A stretch of DNA of 64,000 nucleotides from Chitinimonas sp036961565. Its GTDB lineage: Bacteria > Pseudomonadota > Gammaproteobacteria > Burkholderiales > Chitinimonadaceae. The translations under genes were made by a program, and so were the position numbers. The notes under the pieces are model-generated. The model did no database searches. It saw only the letters and a list, made by a program, of their open reading frames with translations, and was not told the DNA's origin. The stretch covers positions 248,001 through 312,000 of the forward strand of contig NZ_JBAMDD010000001.1 in assembly GCF_036961565.1 (NCBI RefSeq), in the 5' to 3' direction. Positions within the stretch are counted from its first letter, which is position 1, and the number at the start of each line of letters is the position of its first letter. This document shows positions 1 to 7,894 of the stretch, piece after piece.

Positions 1-93
1 AAACTGTCCAGCCACCCACTGAATGCTCGTCTCGTCTACGAGCAACTGCTGTTTGGCTACCAGCAGGCTGTCCGGCCGGCCAACAAAGGATAA
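1..93 (+). CDS. holB: DNA polymerase III delta' subunit, C-terminal end (partial)
   Basis: Only the last 30 codons are present, read in frame 1 and ending with TAA at 91-93. The tail contains LNARLVYEQLLFGYQ, which resembles the end of HolB-type clamp-loader delta' subunits. The assignment leans on context: holB commonly lies directly upstream of pilZ and tatD in beta- and gammaproteobacteria, and pilZ follows here after 12 bases. The protein would be part of the gamma complex that loads the sliding clamp. With so few residues the identity is an inference. Confidence 0.6.
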   Translation, partial: KLSSHPLNARLVYEQLLFGYQQAVRPANKG

Positions 94-105
94 AAAAGGA
101 TAAGC

Positions 106-483
106 ATGTCTGAAGCACCCAAACCCGCTGCTCCGGCCGCACCACGCGCCGGTGGCGTTCTCTCCCTGAGTATCAAGGAAAAGGCTGGCCTGTTTGCCGC
201 CTATATGCCGTTTCTCAAGGGCGGCGGTATCTTCATACCCACGGCCAAGGCCTACACCATTGGTGACGAAGTCTTCATGCTGCTGCAGTTGATGGATGAT
301 CCAGCCAAGATTGCAGTATCGGGCAAGGTAGCCTGGATTACGCCGGCTGGTGCCCACGGCAACCGTACGCAAGGCGTGGGGGTGCAGTTTTCCGATAACG
401 AGGCAGGGCAGCAGGCACGCAACAAGATTGAAGGTATGTTGGGTGGCGCACTGCAGTCGAACCGCACTACCCACACCATGTAA
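106..483 (+). CDS. pilZ: PilZ-family type IV pilus assembly protein
   Basis: A 125-residue protein, close to the size of pseudomonad PilZ (about 118). A short Pro/Ala-rich lead (residues 1-15) precedes one PilZ domain covering the rest, with the beta-barrel segments GGGIFIPT, AVSGKVAWI and GVGVQF. The RxxxR c-di-GMP-binding arm of canonical PilZ domains is not seen. This fits the founding PilZ, which acts in type IV pilus biogenesis through partners and not by binding c-di-GMP. An AAGGAT ribosome site precedes the ATG. It lies 12 bases after holB and is followed by a strong terminator. Confidence 0.85.
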   Translation: MSEAPKPAAPAAPRAGGVLSLSIKEKAGLFAAYMPFLKGGGIFIPTAKAYTIGDEVFMLLQLMDDPAKIAVSGKVAWITPAGAHGNRTQGVGVQFSDNEAGQQARNKIEGMLGGALQSNRTTHTM

Positions 484-505
484 GAATTTGCTACGTTTGT
501 GCAAT

Positions 506-533
506 AAAAGCCCGGCTTGGTTCGGGCTTTTTT
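506..533 (+). terminator. Rho-independent terminator of holB-pilZ
   Basis: A 9-bp stem, AAAAGCCCG pairing with CGGGCTTTT, with an 8-nt loop and a run of T. It starts 23 bases after the pilZ stop codon and separates the pilus gene from the acylase gene. Confidence 0.9.
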
Positions 534-599
534 GTGGCCGGCTGCGGCGTGTAGCCACGCTGGCCTGCGAATGAAGGCGCTATCTGCAAGTGCTTGACT

Positions 600-735
600 A
601 TGGGAAGCAATATGGCTTTGGGAAAATGGATACGCTGGTCCTGGCGCCTGCTGCTGGCCTGCCTGGCCATGCTGTTGCTGCTGGCCTTGGCGCTGTGGCT
701 GTTTCTGCGGGGTAGCCTGGCTCAGCTTGACGGCG
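600..735 (+). other. Out-of-frame signal-anchor segment of the acylase gene
   Basis: From ATG 600 (or ATG 612) this frame encodes basic residues (GKWIRWSWR), a Leu/Ala-rich membrane segment (LLLACLAMLLLLALALWLFL) and then RGSLAQLDG. This is the typical N-terminus of penicillin-acylase-family proteins. It is one frame away from the main enzyme frame. Removing one base near 733-736 (the GGCGG stretch) would join LAQLDG to DVTAVRDALGVPTI, the expected enzyme start. Either the gene carries a +1 frameshift or the assembly has one extra G. Confidence 0.7.
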
Positions 736-2964
736 GATGTGACAGCGGTGCGGGATGCCTTGGGTGTGCCAACGATCGGTGGCAATAACCGGCTTGATGT
801 GGCTTATGCCACCGGCTATCTGCATGCCCAGGAGCGGTACTTCCAGATGGATCTGATGCGCCGTGTTGCCGCTGGCGAGCTGGCGGGGCTGATAGGCGAG
901 GCGGCGCTGGAGAGTGACCGCGAGCATCGCTTTCATCGATTCAGGGCGCGCGCAGTCAGCACCTTGGCGGCCTTGCCCGAGGCGGACAGGCAGTTGCTGC
1001 AGCGCTATGCGGCAGGTGTGAACGCGGGCTTATCTGCCCTGCATGCCAGGCCTTTTGAATATGGTTTGCTGCGTACCCAGCCAGCGCCATGGCAGCCTGC
1101 AGATAGCCTGCTGGTGGTATGGGCCATGTATTTTGATCTGCAAGGCAATCAGGAGCGGCGCGAATTGGCGCGTGGCTGGTTGAAGGACCACAGCACGGCC
1201 GAGCAACTGGCCTATCTGCTGCCTGAATCCAGCAGCCAGGATGCCCCGCTGGACATGCCGGATATCGTGCCGCCCCCGACAACCACACCGGCGCAGGCGC
1301 CAGCGTGGCTGGGCCTGCCTGTCCCCGGCAAACAGGCAGGGCTGGCACTGCGCAGCGCAGTGGGCAGCAATAGCTGGGCACTGGCGGGTAGCCGTAGCAC
1401 GCATGGCAGTGCCATTGTGGCCAATGATATGCACCTGGGCTTGCGCTTGCCGCATATCTGGTACCGCGCGGTGCTGCAGTACCCTGATGAGCAAGGGCAG
1501 ACCCGGCGTATTGCTGGTGTGACCCTGCCGGGTGCGCCCTTGGTGGTGGCCGGCAGCAACGGTAAGGTGGCCTGGGGATTCACCAATAGCTATGGCGATT
1601 ACCTGGATCTGATCGAAGTGGAGCGGTACCCATCGCAGCGCTTGCGTATCAAGACGGCGGCTGGCTGGGAGACGGCCAGCGTGCATACGGAAACCTTGCA
1701 GGTCAAGGGTGGTGCTGCCGTGACCATGCAGATTGCGGAGGGCTCGCAGGGGCCTTTGCGCGAGGTGGAAGGGCGCTGGTATGCCGTGCGCTGGATTGCC
1801 CACCAGCCTGGCGCAGTCAACCTGAACCTGCGCCAGATGGAAAGCGTGGCCGATCTAGCAGCCGCCCAGGCCGTAGCCCATAGTGCCGGCATGCCGGCGC
1901 AGAACATGGTGGCAGGCGATGCCGCAGGCCATATAGGCTGGACGATTGCGGGCACGCTGCCGGGCCGCGAGGCCTTGCCGCAAGCGAGTTTTCCTTATCC
2001 GATTGCAGCAGGTCTGAGCTGGCAGGGGCGCTTGTCCCCCCGCGACTATCCTCGCCTGAATGATCCGGCGGGCGGACAGTTGTGGACCGCCAACAGCCGT
2101 CCCCTGGGCGGCGAGCTCTACCGCCGCATGGGCGATGGTGGGGCCGACCTGGGCGCTCGCGCTCGGCAGATACGGGATGGACTGACCGCCTTGGGCAAGG
2201 GCAATGAGCTGGCGGCCTATGGCTTGGCCCTGGACGATAGAGCACGCTACCTGGCGGCTTGGCGTGAGCGGGCGCTGGATGCGCTGGATCAGAGCGCGAC
2301 GGCAACATGGCCGCAGCGGGCGGAGTTCCGGCGCCTGCTCAAGGACGGTTGGACTGGCAGGGCCAGTGTGGATTCGGTGGGCTACAGGCTCACGCGGGCC
2401 TATCTGTATGGCTTGTATGCCGAGCTGTTTGGTGGGCTGGATGCCCAGTTGGCGGCGCTGGAGCCAGGGGCTGATTTCGACCTTGCCAATCCGCGCTGGC
2501 CGGTGGTGGTGGCGCGGCTGCTGGATGAACGGCCGGCAGGCTGGTTGAAGGAGCGGGATTGGCGAGGGCTGGAATTGGCTGCCATAGACCGGGCCATTGC
2601 CGAGTTGACGGCAGGGGGCCAGCCGCTCTCCGAAGCCAGTTGGGGGCAGCGCAATACCAGCCGGATCGCCCATCCCTTCGCCCAGCTGCTGCCAGTGCTC
2701 AGGCCCTGGCTGGCGGCGCCGGCCGATGCCTTTGCCGGTGATGAGCACATGCCCAGGGTGGCGGGGCCGGCGTTTGGTGCGTCGCAACGCATGGTGGTCG
2801 CGCCCGGGCAGGAAGCGCAGGGCATATTCAATATGCCTGGTGGCCAGAGTGGCCATCCGCTCAGTCCATTCTGGCTGGCTGGGCACGCCGCCTGGGTAAA
2901 GGGCGAGGCGACACCCTTTCTGCCAGGGCCGGCACAACATACCCTACGCTTCGTGCCCAAGTAA
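727..2964 (+). CDS. Penicillin acylase family (Ntn hydrolase), N-terminus frameshifted
   Basis: The protein is 745 residues counted from a TTG at 727. It belongs to the penicillin G acylase / AHL acylase family of N-terminal nucleophile hydrolases, which are made as exported precursors and cleaved by themselves before the nucleophile. The alpha part (about 1-212) starts with RDALGVPTI. The conserved GSNSWA motif at 213-218 gives Ser214 as the likely nucleophile of the beta part, and HPLSPFW lies near the end. In this frame there is no signal peptide; the missing leader lies out of frame at 600-735. The substrate (beta-lactam, acyl-homoserine lactone or other amide) cannot be told. It separates pilZ from tatD, which are usually adjacent. 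Confidence 0.85.
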   Translation: MTADVTAVRDALGVPTIGGNNRLDVAYATGYLHAQERYFQMDLMRRVAAGELAGLIGEAALESDREHRFHRFRARAVSTLAALPEADRQLLQRYAAGVNAGLSALHARPFEYGLLRTQPAPWQPADSLLVVWAMYFDLQGNQERRELARGWLKDHSTAEQLAYLLPESSSQDAPLDMPDIVPPPTTTPAQAPAWLGLPVPGKQAGLALRSAVGSNSWALAGSRSTHGSAIVANDMHLGLRLPHIWYRAVLQYPDEQGQTRRIAGVTLPGAPLVVAGSNGKVAWGFTNSYGDYLDLIEVERYPSQRLRIKTAAGWETASVHTETLQVKGGAAVTMQIAEGSQGPLREVEGRWYAVRWIAHQPGAVNLNLRQMESVADLAAAQAVAHSAGMPAQNMVAGDAAGHIGWTIAGTLPGREALPQASFPYPIAAGLSWQGRLSPRDYPRLNDPAGGQLWTANSRPLGGELYRRMGDGGADLGARARQIRDGLTALGKGNELAAYGLALDDRARYLAAWRERALDALDQSATATWPQRAEFRRLLKDGWTGRASVDSVGYRLTRAYLYGLYAELFGGLDAQLAALEPGADFDLANPRWPVVVARLLDERPAGWLKERDWRGLELAAIDRAIAELTAGGQPLSEASWGQRNTSRIAHPFAQLLPVLRPWLAAPADAFAGDEHMPRVAGPAFGASQRMVVAPGQEAQGIFNMPGGQSGHPLSPFWLAGHAAWVKGEATPFLPGPAQHTLRFVPK

Positions 2965-3034
2965 GGGGTGAGGCAGTAGAATTGGCGGGTGTGCCAGCCG
3001 GTGCACCCTCCTGCCTTGATTGAATAGAAGCTGC

Positions 3035-3811
3035 ATGTTTATTGATTCCCACTGCCATATTGATTTTCCCGAGCTTGCCGAGCGCGCTGATGAGCTGATG
3101 GCCGCCATGGTGACCAATCGCGTCAGCCACGCGCTGTGTGTGTCGGTCAACCTGCCGCACTGGCCCAATGTGATTGCCATGGCGGAACGCTACCCGCATA
3201 TCTATGCCTCGGTGGGCGTGCATCCCGATTACGAGGATGAAGTCGAGCCTACGGTGGCGCAATTGGTGGCCCTGGCCCAGCATCCCAAGGTGATTGCGAT
3301 AGGTGAGACAGGCCTGGACTACTATCGCCTGCAAGGCGACCTGGCGTGGCAGCGTGAACGCTTCAGGGTACATATCCGGGCAGCCAGGGCGACCGGCAAG
3401 CCGTTGATCGTCCACACCCGCAGTGCCTCCGACGATACCTTGCGCATCATGGCTGAGGAAAATGCGGCGGAGGCCAGCGGGGTGATGCACTGTTTTACCG
3501 AATCGCAAGCCGTGGCGGATGCCGCCATTGCGCAGAATTTCTATATTTCCTTCTCCGGCATAGTCACCTTCAAGAAGGCGGAAGAGCTGAAGGAGGTGGC
3601 ACGCACCATTCCGTTGGAACGCATGCTGATAGAGACCGACTCGCCCTATCTGGCGCCCATGCCCTTCCGTGGCAAGCAGAACCATCCGGCGCTGGTGCGC
3701 CATGTGGCAGAGCATATTGCCGACCTGCGTGGTATAGCGGTTGAGGAGGTGGCGGCGGCCACTACGGCGAATTTTGCCCGCCTGTTCAAGCTGGAGGGCA
3801 AGCTGGCGTGA
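3035..3811 (+). CDS. tatD: TatD family metal-dependent hydrolase (DNase)
   Basis: A 258-residue protein, the usual TatD length of about 260. The metal ligands of the TIM barrel are visible: the HxH in DSHCHID at the N-terminus, the Glu in GETGLDYY, the His in LIVHTR, the His in MHCFT and the Asp in ETDSPYLAP. The family includes 3'-5' exonucleases and related phosphoesterases. I chose ATG 3035 because MFIDSHCHID is the family's usual start; a TTG at 3020 would add five residues. Its stop overlaps the next gene's GTG, which suggests translational coupling. Confidence 0.93.
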   Translation: MFIDSHCHIDFPELAERADELMAAMVTNRVSHALCVSVNLPHWPNVIAMAERYPHIYASVGVHPDYEDEVEPTVAQLVALAQHPKVIAIGETGLDYYRLQGDLAWQRERFRVHIRAARATGKPLIVHTRSASDDTLRIMAEENAAEASGVMHCFTESQAVADAAIAQNFYISFSGIVTFKKAEELKEVARTIPLERMLIETDSPYLAPMPFRGKQNHPALVRHVAEHIADLRGIAVEEVAAATTANFARLFKLEGKLA

Positions 3812-4572
3812 CTACCGAGGTCCTGATCCTGGGGTGTGGTTCCAGCGCGGGCACGCCGGCCATAGGCTGCCGCTGTGCTACTTGCAGCTCGGATGATGCG
3901 CGTAATCGGCGCAGCCGGGCCTCCAGCGTGGTGACTACGGCAGGGCTGAGTTTTCTGATCGATACCGGGCCTGATCTGCGTACCCAGGCCTTGCGGGAAG
4001 GCCTGACCAAGGTGGATGCGGTGCTCTACACCCACCAGCACGCCGACCATATGAATGGCATCGATGACCTGCGTGCCTTCTGTTACGTCAACAAGGCTGC
4101 CATGCCGGTGTTCGGCAGCGATTACACCATGGCGGACATCCAGACACGTTTCCACTACACCACACTGCCACCTGGGCCGTGGTGGGAGCTGCCTTCGCTG
4201 CAGACCACGGCCGTGCATGGCGCCTTCTGCCATCGTGGGGTGGAGATCACGCCGATTCCTGTATTGCATGGCCGCTGGCCGGTCTATGGCTATCGCATCG
4301 GCAATGTGGCCTACCTGACCGATGTCTCGGAAATACCCGAGGCCAGCTTCGCGCTGCTGCAAGGGCTGGATCTACTCCTGCTCGACTGCCTGCGGGAGCA
4401 GCCGCATCACACCCACTTTGGTGTGGCGCAATCGCTGGCGGCAGCAGCGCGCATAGGCGCACGCCGTACGGTGCTGATACATATGACCCACGAACTGGAG
4501 TACCACGCCTTGTCGCAGCGCATGCCGGCCGGGGTGGAAGTGGGGTATGACGGTATGCGGCTGGTGGCCTGA
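3808..4572 (+). CDS. MBL-fold metallohydrolase, PhnP-like
   Basis: A 254-residue metallo-beta-lactamase-fold hydrolase. The signature HQHADHMNGIDDLR (the HxHxDH metal site) is at about 76, a further metal-binding Asp is in LLLLDC, and a His-rich end reads VLIHMTHELEYH. The N-terminal LGCGSSAGTPAIGC pattern and four nearby Cys residues match the PhnP / cyclic-phosphodiesterase-like branch of the family. There are no other phosphonate genes nearby, so the substrate is unknown. It starts at GTG 3808, overlapping the tatD stop codon, and is probably co-translated with tatD. Confidence 0.85.
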   Translation: MTTEVLILGCGSSAGTPAIGCRCATCSSDDARNRRSRASSVVTTAGLSFLIDTGPDLRTQALREGLTKVDAVLYTHQHADHMNGIDDLRAFCYVNKAAMPVFGSDYTMADIQTRFHYTTLPPGPWWELPSLQTTAVHGAFCHRGVEITPIPVLHGRWPVYGYRIGNVAYLTDVSEIPEASFALLQGLDLLLLDCLREQPHHTHFGVAQSLAAAARIGARRTVLIHMTHELEYHALSQRMPAGVEVGYDGMRLVA

Positions 4573-4690
4573 TGCCTGCGTGCCGGCGACCCGCTGTATC
4601 GCTGGCTGCTTACTAAGCAAGTCGCCTTTGGGTGCTGCCTGGGCACGGCCAGACAACCCCTGCAGTTGGCGCCTTCACTGCCTGTTCACG

Positions 4691-4740
4691 CGTTTGCGCG
4701 CCTGGCCAGAACCACCACGACGTGTTTTGTTCGCAACGCT
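4691..4740 (-). repeat. Dispersed intergenic repeat, copy A (partial)
   Basis: Read on the minus strand this is AGCGTTGCGAACAAAACA followed by GGTGGTTCTGGCCAGGCGCGC. It matches the left half of the full copy at 18884-18999. The rest of the element is degraded or absent. It sits in the gap before ndh. Confidence 0.55.
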
Positions 4741-4794
4741 AGTCTCTGCTAGCGGTTAGAATGGCACTGTCCAATATATTCAACGGGGTGGTGT

Positions 4795-6114
4795 ATGGCG
4801 GATGACAGTCGATGTCCACGTATCGTGATCGTGGGTGGTGGCGCGGGGGGTCTGGAGCTGGCCAGCCGTTTGGGCGACCGCCTGGGTAAACGGGGGCGCG
4901 CCGAGGTACTGCTGGTCGATGCCAGTCGTACCCATATCTGGAAACCCATACTGCACCAACTGGCTGCGGGCAGCTATGACAGCCACGCTGAGGAAATTGA
5001 ATACCTGGCCCAGGCACGCTGGCACCATTTCCGGTTTCGCCAAGGGCGCCTGGCAGGCTTGGACCGTGAAGCGCGGGAAATTCTGATAGCGCCGCTGCTG
5101 GACGCTGATGGCCGGGAGATCATCGCCGCCCAGCGTGTGGGGTATGACTACCTGGTGCTGGCCGTGGGTAGTCAGACCAACGATTTCGGCACGCCCGGCG
5201 TGGCCGAGCACGCCATACGCCTGGATAACCCTGACGCTGCCCGGCGCTTTCACGAACGCCTGATCGACGCCTGCTTGCGCGCGCACAACCAGCCGGTCGA
5301 AGCAGGCCGGGGGCGCATGACGGTGGCTATTATCGGCGCCGGCGCCACTGGGGTGGAGCTGGCGGCGGAGCTGCATGCGGCTGCGCAGGTTCTGGTGAGC
5401 TTCGGGCTTGAGCATATCGACCCAGAGCAGGATCTCAAGATCGTGTTGGTGGAAGCCAGCCAGCGCATTCTGGCCGCCTTGCCCGAGCGCCTGTCGACCG
5501 CTGCAGCCGTTGAATTGCGCAAGCTGGCGATAGAGATACATACCAATGAGCGGGTAGTGGAGGTGACCGAGGCCGGTGTATGCATGGCGGGTGGCAGCTT
5601 TATTCCCAGCACCCTGACGGTTTGGGCGGCCGGCATCAAGGCGGCGGATTTTCTCAAGGAAATCGGCGGGCTGGAGACCAATCGCATCAACCAACTGCTG
5701 GTGGCGCCCACGCTGCAGACCACCCGCGATGAGCGTATCTTTGCGTTCGGCGACTGTGCAGCCTGCCCCAATGGCCAAGGGGGCTGGGTGCCGGCGCGGG
5801 CCCAGGCCGCCCACCAGCAGGCTACCCTGCTGGCACGCAATATAGAGCGCACCCTGGTGGGCAAGCCGCTGAAGTCCTTTACCTTTCAGGACTACGGCTC
5901 CCTGGTCTCACTCTCCACCTATTCCTCGGTCGGCTCGCTGATGGGCAGCCTGGCCCGGGGCAGCCTGTTTGTAGAGGGGCAGTTGGCCAAGCTGATGTAT
6001 TGGGGTCTGCACAAGCAGCACCAGCTAGCGCTGTCCGGCTTTACCCGTACCTTGCTGATTACCTTGTCGGAGTGGCTGGACCGGGTGCACCGACCCAAGA
6101 TCAAGTTGCACTGA
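4795..6114 (+). CDS. ndh: Type II NADH dehydrogenase (NDH-2)
   Basis: A 439-residue two-dinucleotide-fold flavoprotein that would transfer electrons from NADH to quinone at the inner membrane without pumping protons. The FAD site is VGGGAGGLELASRLGDR (about 13-29). The NAD(P)H site GAGATGVELAAEL lies at about 182-194. The second FAD motif FAFGDCAAC lies near 318. The C-terminal 60 residues are amphipathic (KLMYWGLHKQHQLAL), as expected for membrane attachment in this family. It stands alone after a 222-base gap that holds repeat copy A. Confidence 0.92.
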   Translation: MADDSRCPRIVIVGGGAGGLELASRLGDRLGKRGRAEVLLVDASRTHIWKPILHQLAAGSYDSHAEEIEYLAQARWHHFRFRQGRLAGLDREAREILIAPLLDADGREIIAAQRVGYDYLVLAVGSQTNDFGTPGVAEHAIRLDNPDAARRFHERLIDACLRAHNQPVEAGRGRMTVAIIGAGATGVELAAELHAAAQVLVSFGLEHIDPEQDLKIVLVEASQRILAALPERLSTAAAVELRKLAIEIHTNERVVEVTEAGVCMAGGSFIPSTLTVWAAGIKAADFLKEIGGLETNRINQLLVAPTLQTTRDERIFAFGDCAACPNGQGGWVPARAQAAHQQATLLARNIERTLVGKPLKSFTFQDYGSLVSLSTYSSVGSLMGSLARGSLFVEGQLAKLMYWGLHKQHQLALSGFTRTLLITLSEWLDRVHRPKIKLH

Positions 6115-6194
6115 CAGGGCGGCTGCACAGGCAAACCGTTGATTAGCTTGCAGGGTTGACACTTTAGCGGCTAGAATGCTCGGCTTTCCACCTT

Positions 6195-6222
6195 GCCTTA
6201 CCGTTACCGCATGACGGAAGGC
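6195..6222 (+). promoter_or_regulatory. Candidate S6:S18 autoregulatory leader hairpin
   Basis: GCCTT pairs with AAGGC and CCGT with ACGG, separated by one bulged A, around a 9-nt loop that contains ACCG. The hairpin lies 24 bases before the rpsF start. Many bacteria have a leader hairpin here that binds the S6:S18 complex and shuts down the operon. I recognise the position and the CCG-containing loop, but I could not score it against the family model. Confidence 0.45.
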
Positions 6223-6245
6223 TGATTAATCCGCAAGGAGATCAC

Positions 6246-6617
6246 ATGCGACACTACGAAATCGTGTTCATCGTGCATCCCGATCAAAGCGAGCAAGTGC
6301 CCGCCATGATCGAGCGCTACAAGACGATGATTACCAACGACGGCGGCAAGATCCATCGCCTCGAAGACTGGGGCCGTCGCCAGATGGCTTACCCGATTCA
6401 AAAGATGCACAAGGCACACTACGTGCTGATGAACATCGAAATCGGTCAAGGCACCCTGGACGAACTGGAACACGCGTTCAAGTTCAACGACGCTGTGCTG
6501 CGCCACCTCACCCTGAAGACCGAGCGTGCTGTTACTGAAGCATCGCCGATGATGAAGGAAGAGAAGTCCAAGTCGCTGACCACGGCTCCTGAAGCCAAGG
6601 AAGCGGCAGCAGCCTGA
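6246..6617 (+). CDS. rpsF: 30S ribosomal protein S6
   Basis: A 123-residue S6 protein starting MRHYEIVFIVHPDQSEQVP, with the core motifs DWGRRQMAYPI and KAHYVLMN. It binds S18 and 16S rRNA in the central domain of the 30S subunit. The C-terminal tail (about 97-123) is Lys/Glu/Ala-rich and somewhat long, as in other betaproteobacteria. A CAAGGAG ribosome site precedes the ATG. It is the first gene of rpsF-priB-rpsR-rplI. Confidence 0.98.
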   Translation: MRHYEIVFIVHPDQSEQVPAMIERYKTMITNDGGKIHRLEDWGRRQMAYPIQKMHKAHYVLMNIEIGQGTLDELEHAFKFNDAVLRHLTLKTERAVTEASPMMKEEKSKSLTTAPEAKEAAAA

Positions 6618-6631
6618 TCAGGCCTACTGGC

Positions 6632-6940
6632 TTGAGCGCGCGCAACCAGGTCGTGGCCCACGGCCAAGTGCTCGATCTCCAGCCCTTGCGTTACACCCCG
6701 GCCGGCATTCCGGCGGTCGAATTCAAGCTCATGCATGAATCGACCCAGACGGAAGCCGGAGCCGAGCGGCAAATACAGTGCGAAATGCCCTGTGTATGCC
6801 TGGGTGATAAGGCCAAGGGATTGGCGAGCCTGGCAGAGGGCTCGGAAATCCTGATCAAGGGTTTCTTGGCCGGACGTAGTCAGCGCTACAAGCACAGCCT
6901 GGTTCTGCACATAACCGACTGGAAGCGTGTCACCGAATAA
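6632..6940 (+). CDS. priB: Primosomal replication protein N (PriB)
   Basis: A 102-residue single OB-fold protein related to SSB that binds ssDNA and works with PriA in replication restart. Typical PriB segments are GQVLDLQPLRYTPAGIPAVEF and the C-terminal HSLVLHITDW. The start is a TTG at 6632, 14 bases after the rpsF stop. No ATG is available upstream in frame, and the N-terminal SARNQVVAHG matches the family start. Its place between rpsF and rpsR is the classic arrangement. Confidence 0.95.
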   Translation: MSARNQVVAHGQVLDLQPLRYTPAGIPAVEFKLMHESTQTEAGAERQIQCEMPCVCLGDKAKGLASLAEGSEILIKGFLAGRSQRYKHSLVLHITDWKRVTE

Positions 6941-6982
6941 ATCGTGCGCGGTTCCACAGTTTTCTGAATTCAAGAGGTCATC

Positions 6983-7210
6983 ATGTCCCGTCATCTGTTC
7001 AAGCGTCGCAAGTTTTGCCGCTTCACCGCCGAAGGCATCAAGGAAGTTGATTACAAAGACGTCAACTTGCTGAAGGATTTCATCAACGAGAACGGCAAGA
7101 TCATCCCGGCTCGTATCACTGGCACCAAGGCTCGCTATCAGCGTCAGTTGTCCGACGCCATCAAGCGCGCGCGCTTCCTGGCGCTGATGCCTTACACCGA
7201 CAAGCACTAA
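6983..7210 (+). CDS. rpsR: 30S ribosomal protein S18
   Basis: A 75-residue protein with KRRKFCRFTAEGI near the N-terminus and TGTKARYQRQLSDAIKRARFLALMPYT, the near-invariant S18 core. It forms a heterodimer with S6 on 16S rRNA. It is preceded by AAGAGG and an ATG, and is third in the operon. Confidence 0.98.
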   Translation: MSRHLFKRRKFCRFTAEGIKEVDYKDVNLLKDFINENGKIIPARITGTKARYQRQLSDAIKRARFLALMPYTDKH

Positions 7211-7225
7211 GCCGGAGCCGCCAAC

Positions 7226-7672
7226 ATGCAAATCATTCTGCTCGAAAAAGTCGCAAACCTGGGTACCCTGGGCGACATCGTCAAGGTCAAGGATGGCTAC
7301 GCCCGTAACTTCCTGATCCCCCAAGGCAAGGCCAAGCGTGCAACCGACGCCAACCTGAAGGCTTTCGAAGCCCGCCGTGCCGATCTGGAAAAGCAGCAAG
7401 CCGAGATCCTGGCTGGTGCCCAAGCCCGTGCCGAGAAGCTGGTCGACTTCGCTGTCACCATCTCGCAAAAGGCTGGTGTGGATGGCCGTCTGTTCGGTTC
7501 CGTCACCAACCACGACATCGCTGAAGCCATTTCCGCTGCTGGCGTGCCGGTGGTGAAGATGGAAGTGCGTCTGCCAGAAGGCCCGTTCAAGGCCATCGGC
7601 GAATACGACGTGGTCATTGCTCTGCACCACGACGTAACAGCCAACGTGAAGGTTACGGTGGTTGGCGCCTAA
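7226..7672 (+). CDS. rplI: 50S ribosomal protein L9
   Basis: A 148-residue L9. The N-terminal rRNA-binding domain starts MQIILLEKVANLGTLGDIVKVKDGYARNFLIP (the family signature is at about 13-40). A connecting helix of about 35 residues follows, then the C-terminal domain with DGRLFGSVT. It is the last gene of the ribosomal operon and is followed by a strong terminator. A dnaB gene, often next in this operon, is not present here. Confidence 0.98.
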   Translation: MQIILLEKVANLGTLGDIVKVKDGYARNFLIPQGKAKRATDANLKAFEARRADLEKQQAEILAGAQARAEKLVDFAVTISQKAGVDGRLFGSVTNHDIAEAISAAGVPVVKMEVRLPEGPFKAIGEYDVVIALHHDVTANVKVTVVGA

Positions 7673-7694
7673 TCAGCGCAACTGGCAGTAAAAG

Positions 7695-7726
7695 AAAAGG
7701 GATTCGGCTAGCCGGGTCCCTTTTTT
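7695..7726 (+). terminator. Rho-independent terminator of the rpsF-rplI operon
   Basis: A GC-rich stem (GGGATTCGGC with GCCGGGTCCC, including two G-T pairs) flanked by AAAA and TTTTTT, 22 bases after the rplI stop. Confidence 0.9.
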
Positions 7727-7894
7727 GTTGCCCGCATGTTTTACCTGTCGCAGCCGCGCCCGAGATTCTATACTTCGCGAGCGCGAAAACCGGTATGGCC
7801 GATGGGGGCGCGACCGTGTCGTACCCCGGCAAACAAGGGCAACCGCCCCGGCCCAGCACCGACTCTCCGTCGCGCCAAACACTGAAGTGTATTG

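Noticed and set aside
6156..6177. TTGACA and TAGAAT as a promoter of the ribosomal operon
   Set aside because: The spacing is only 10 bases, too short for sigma-70.
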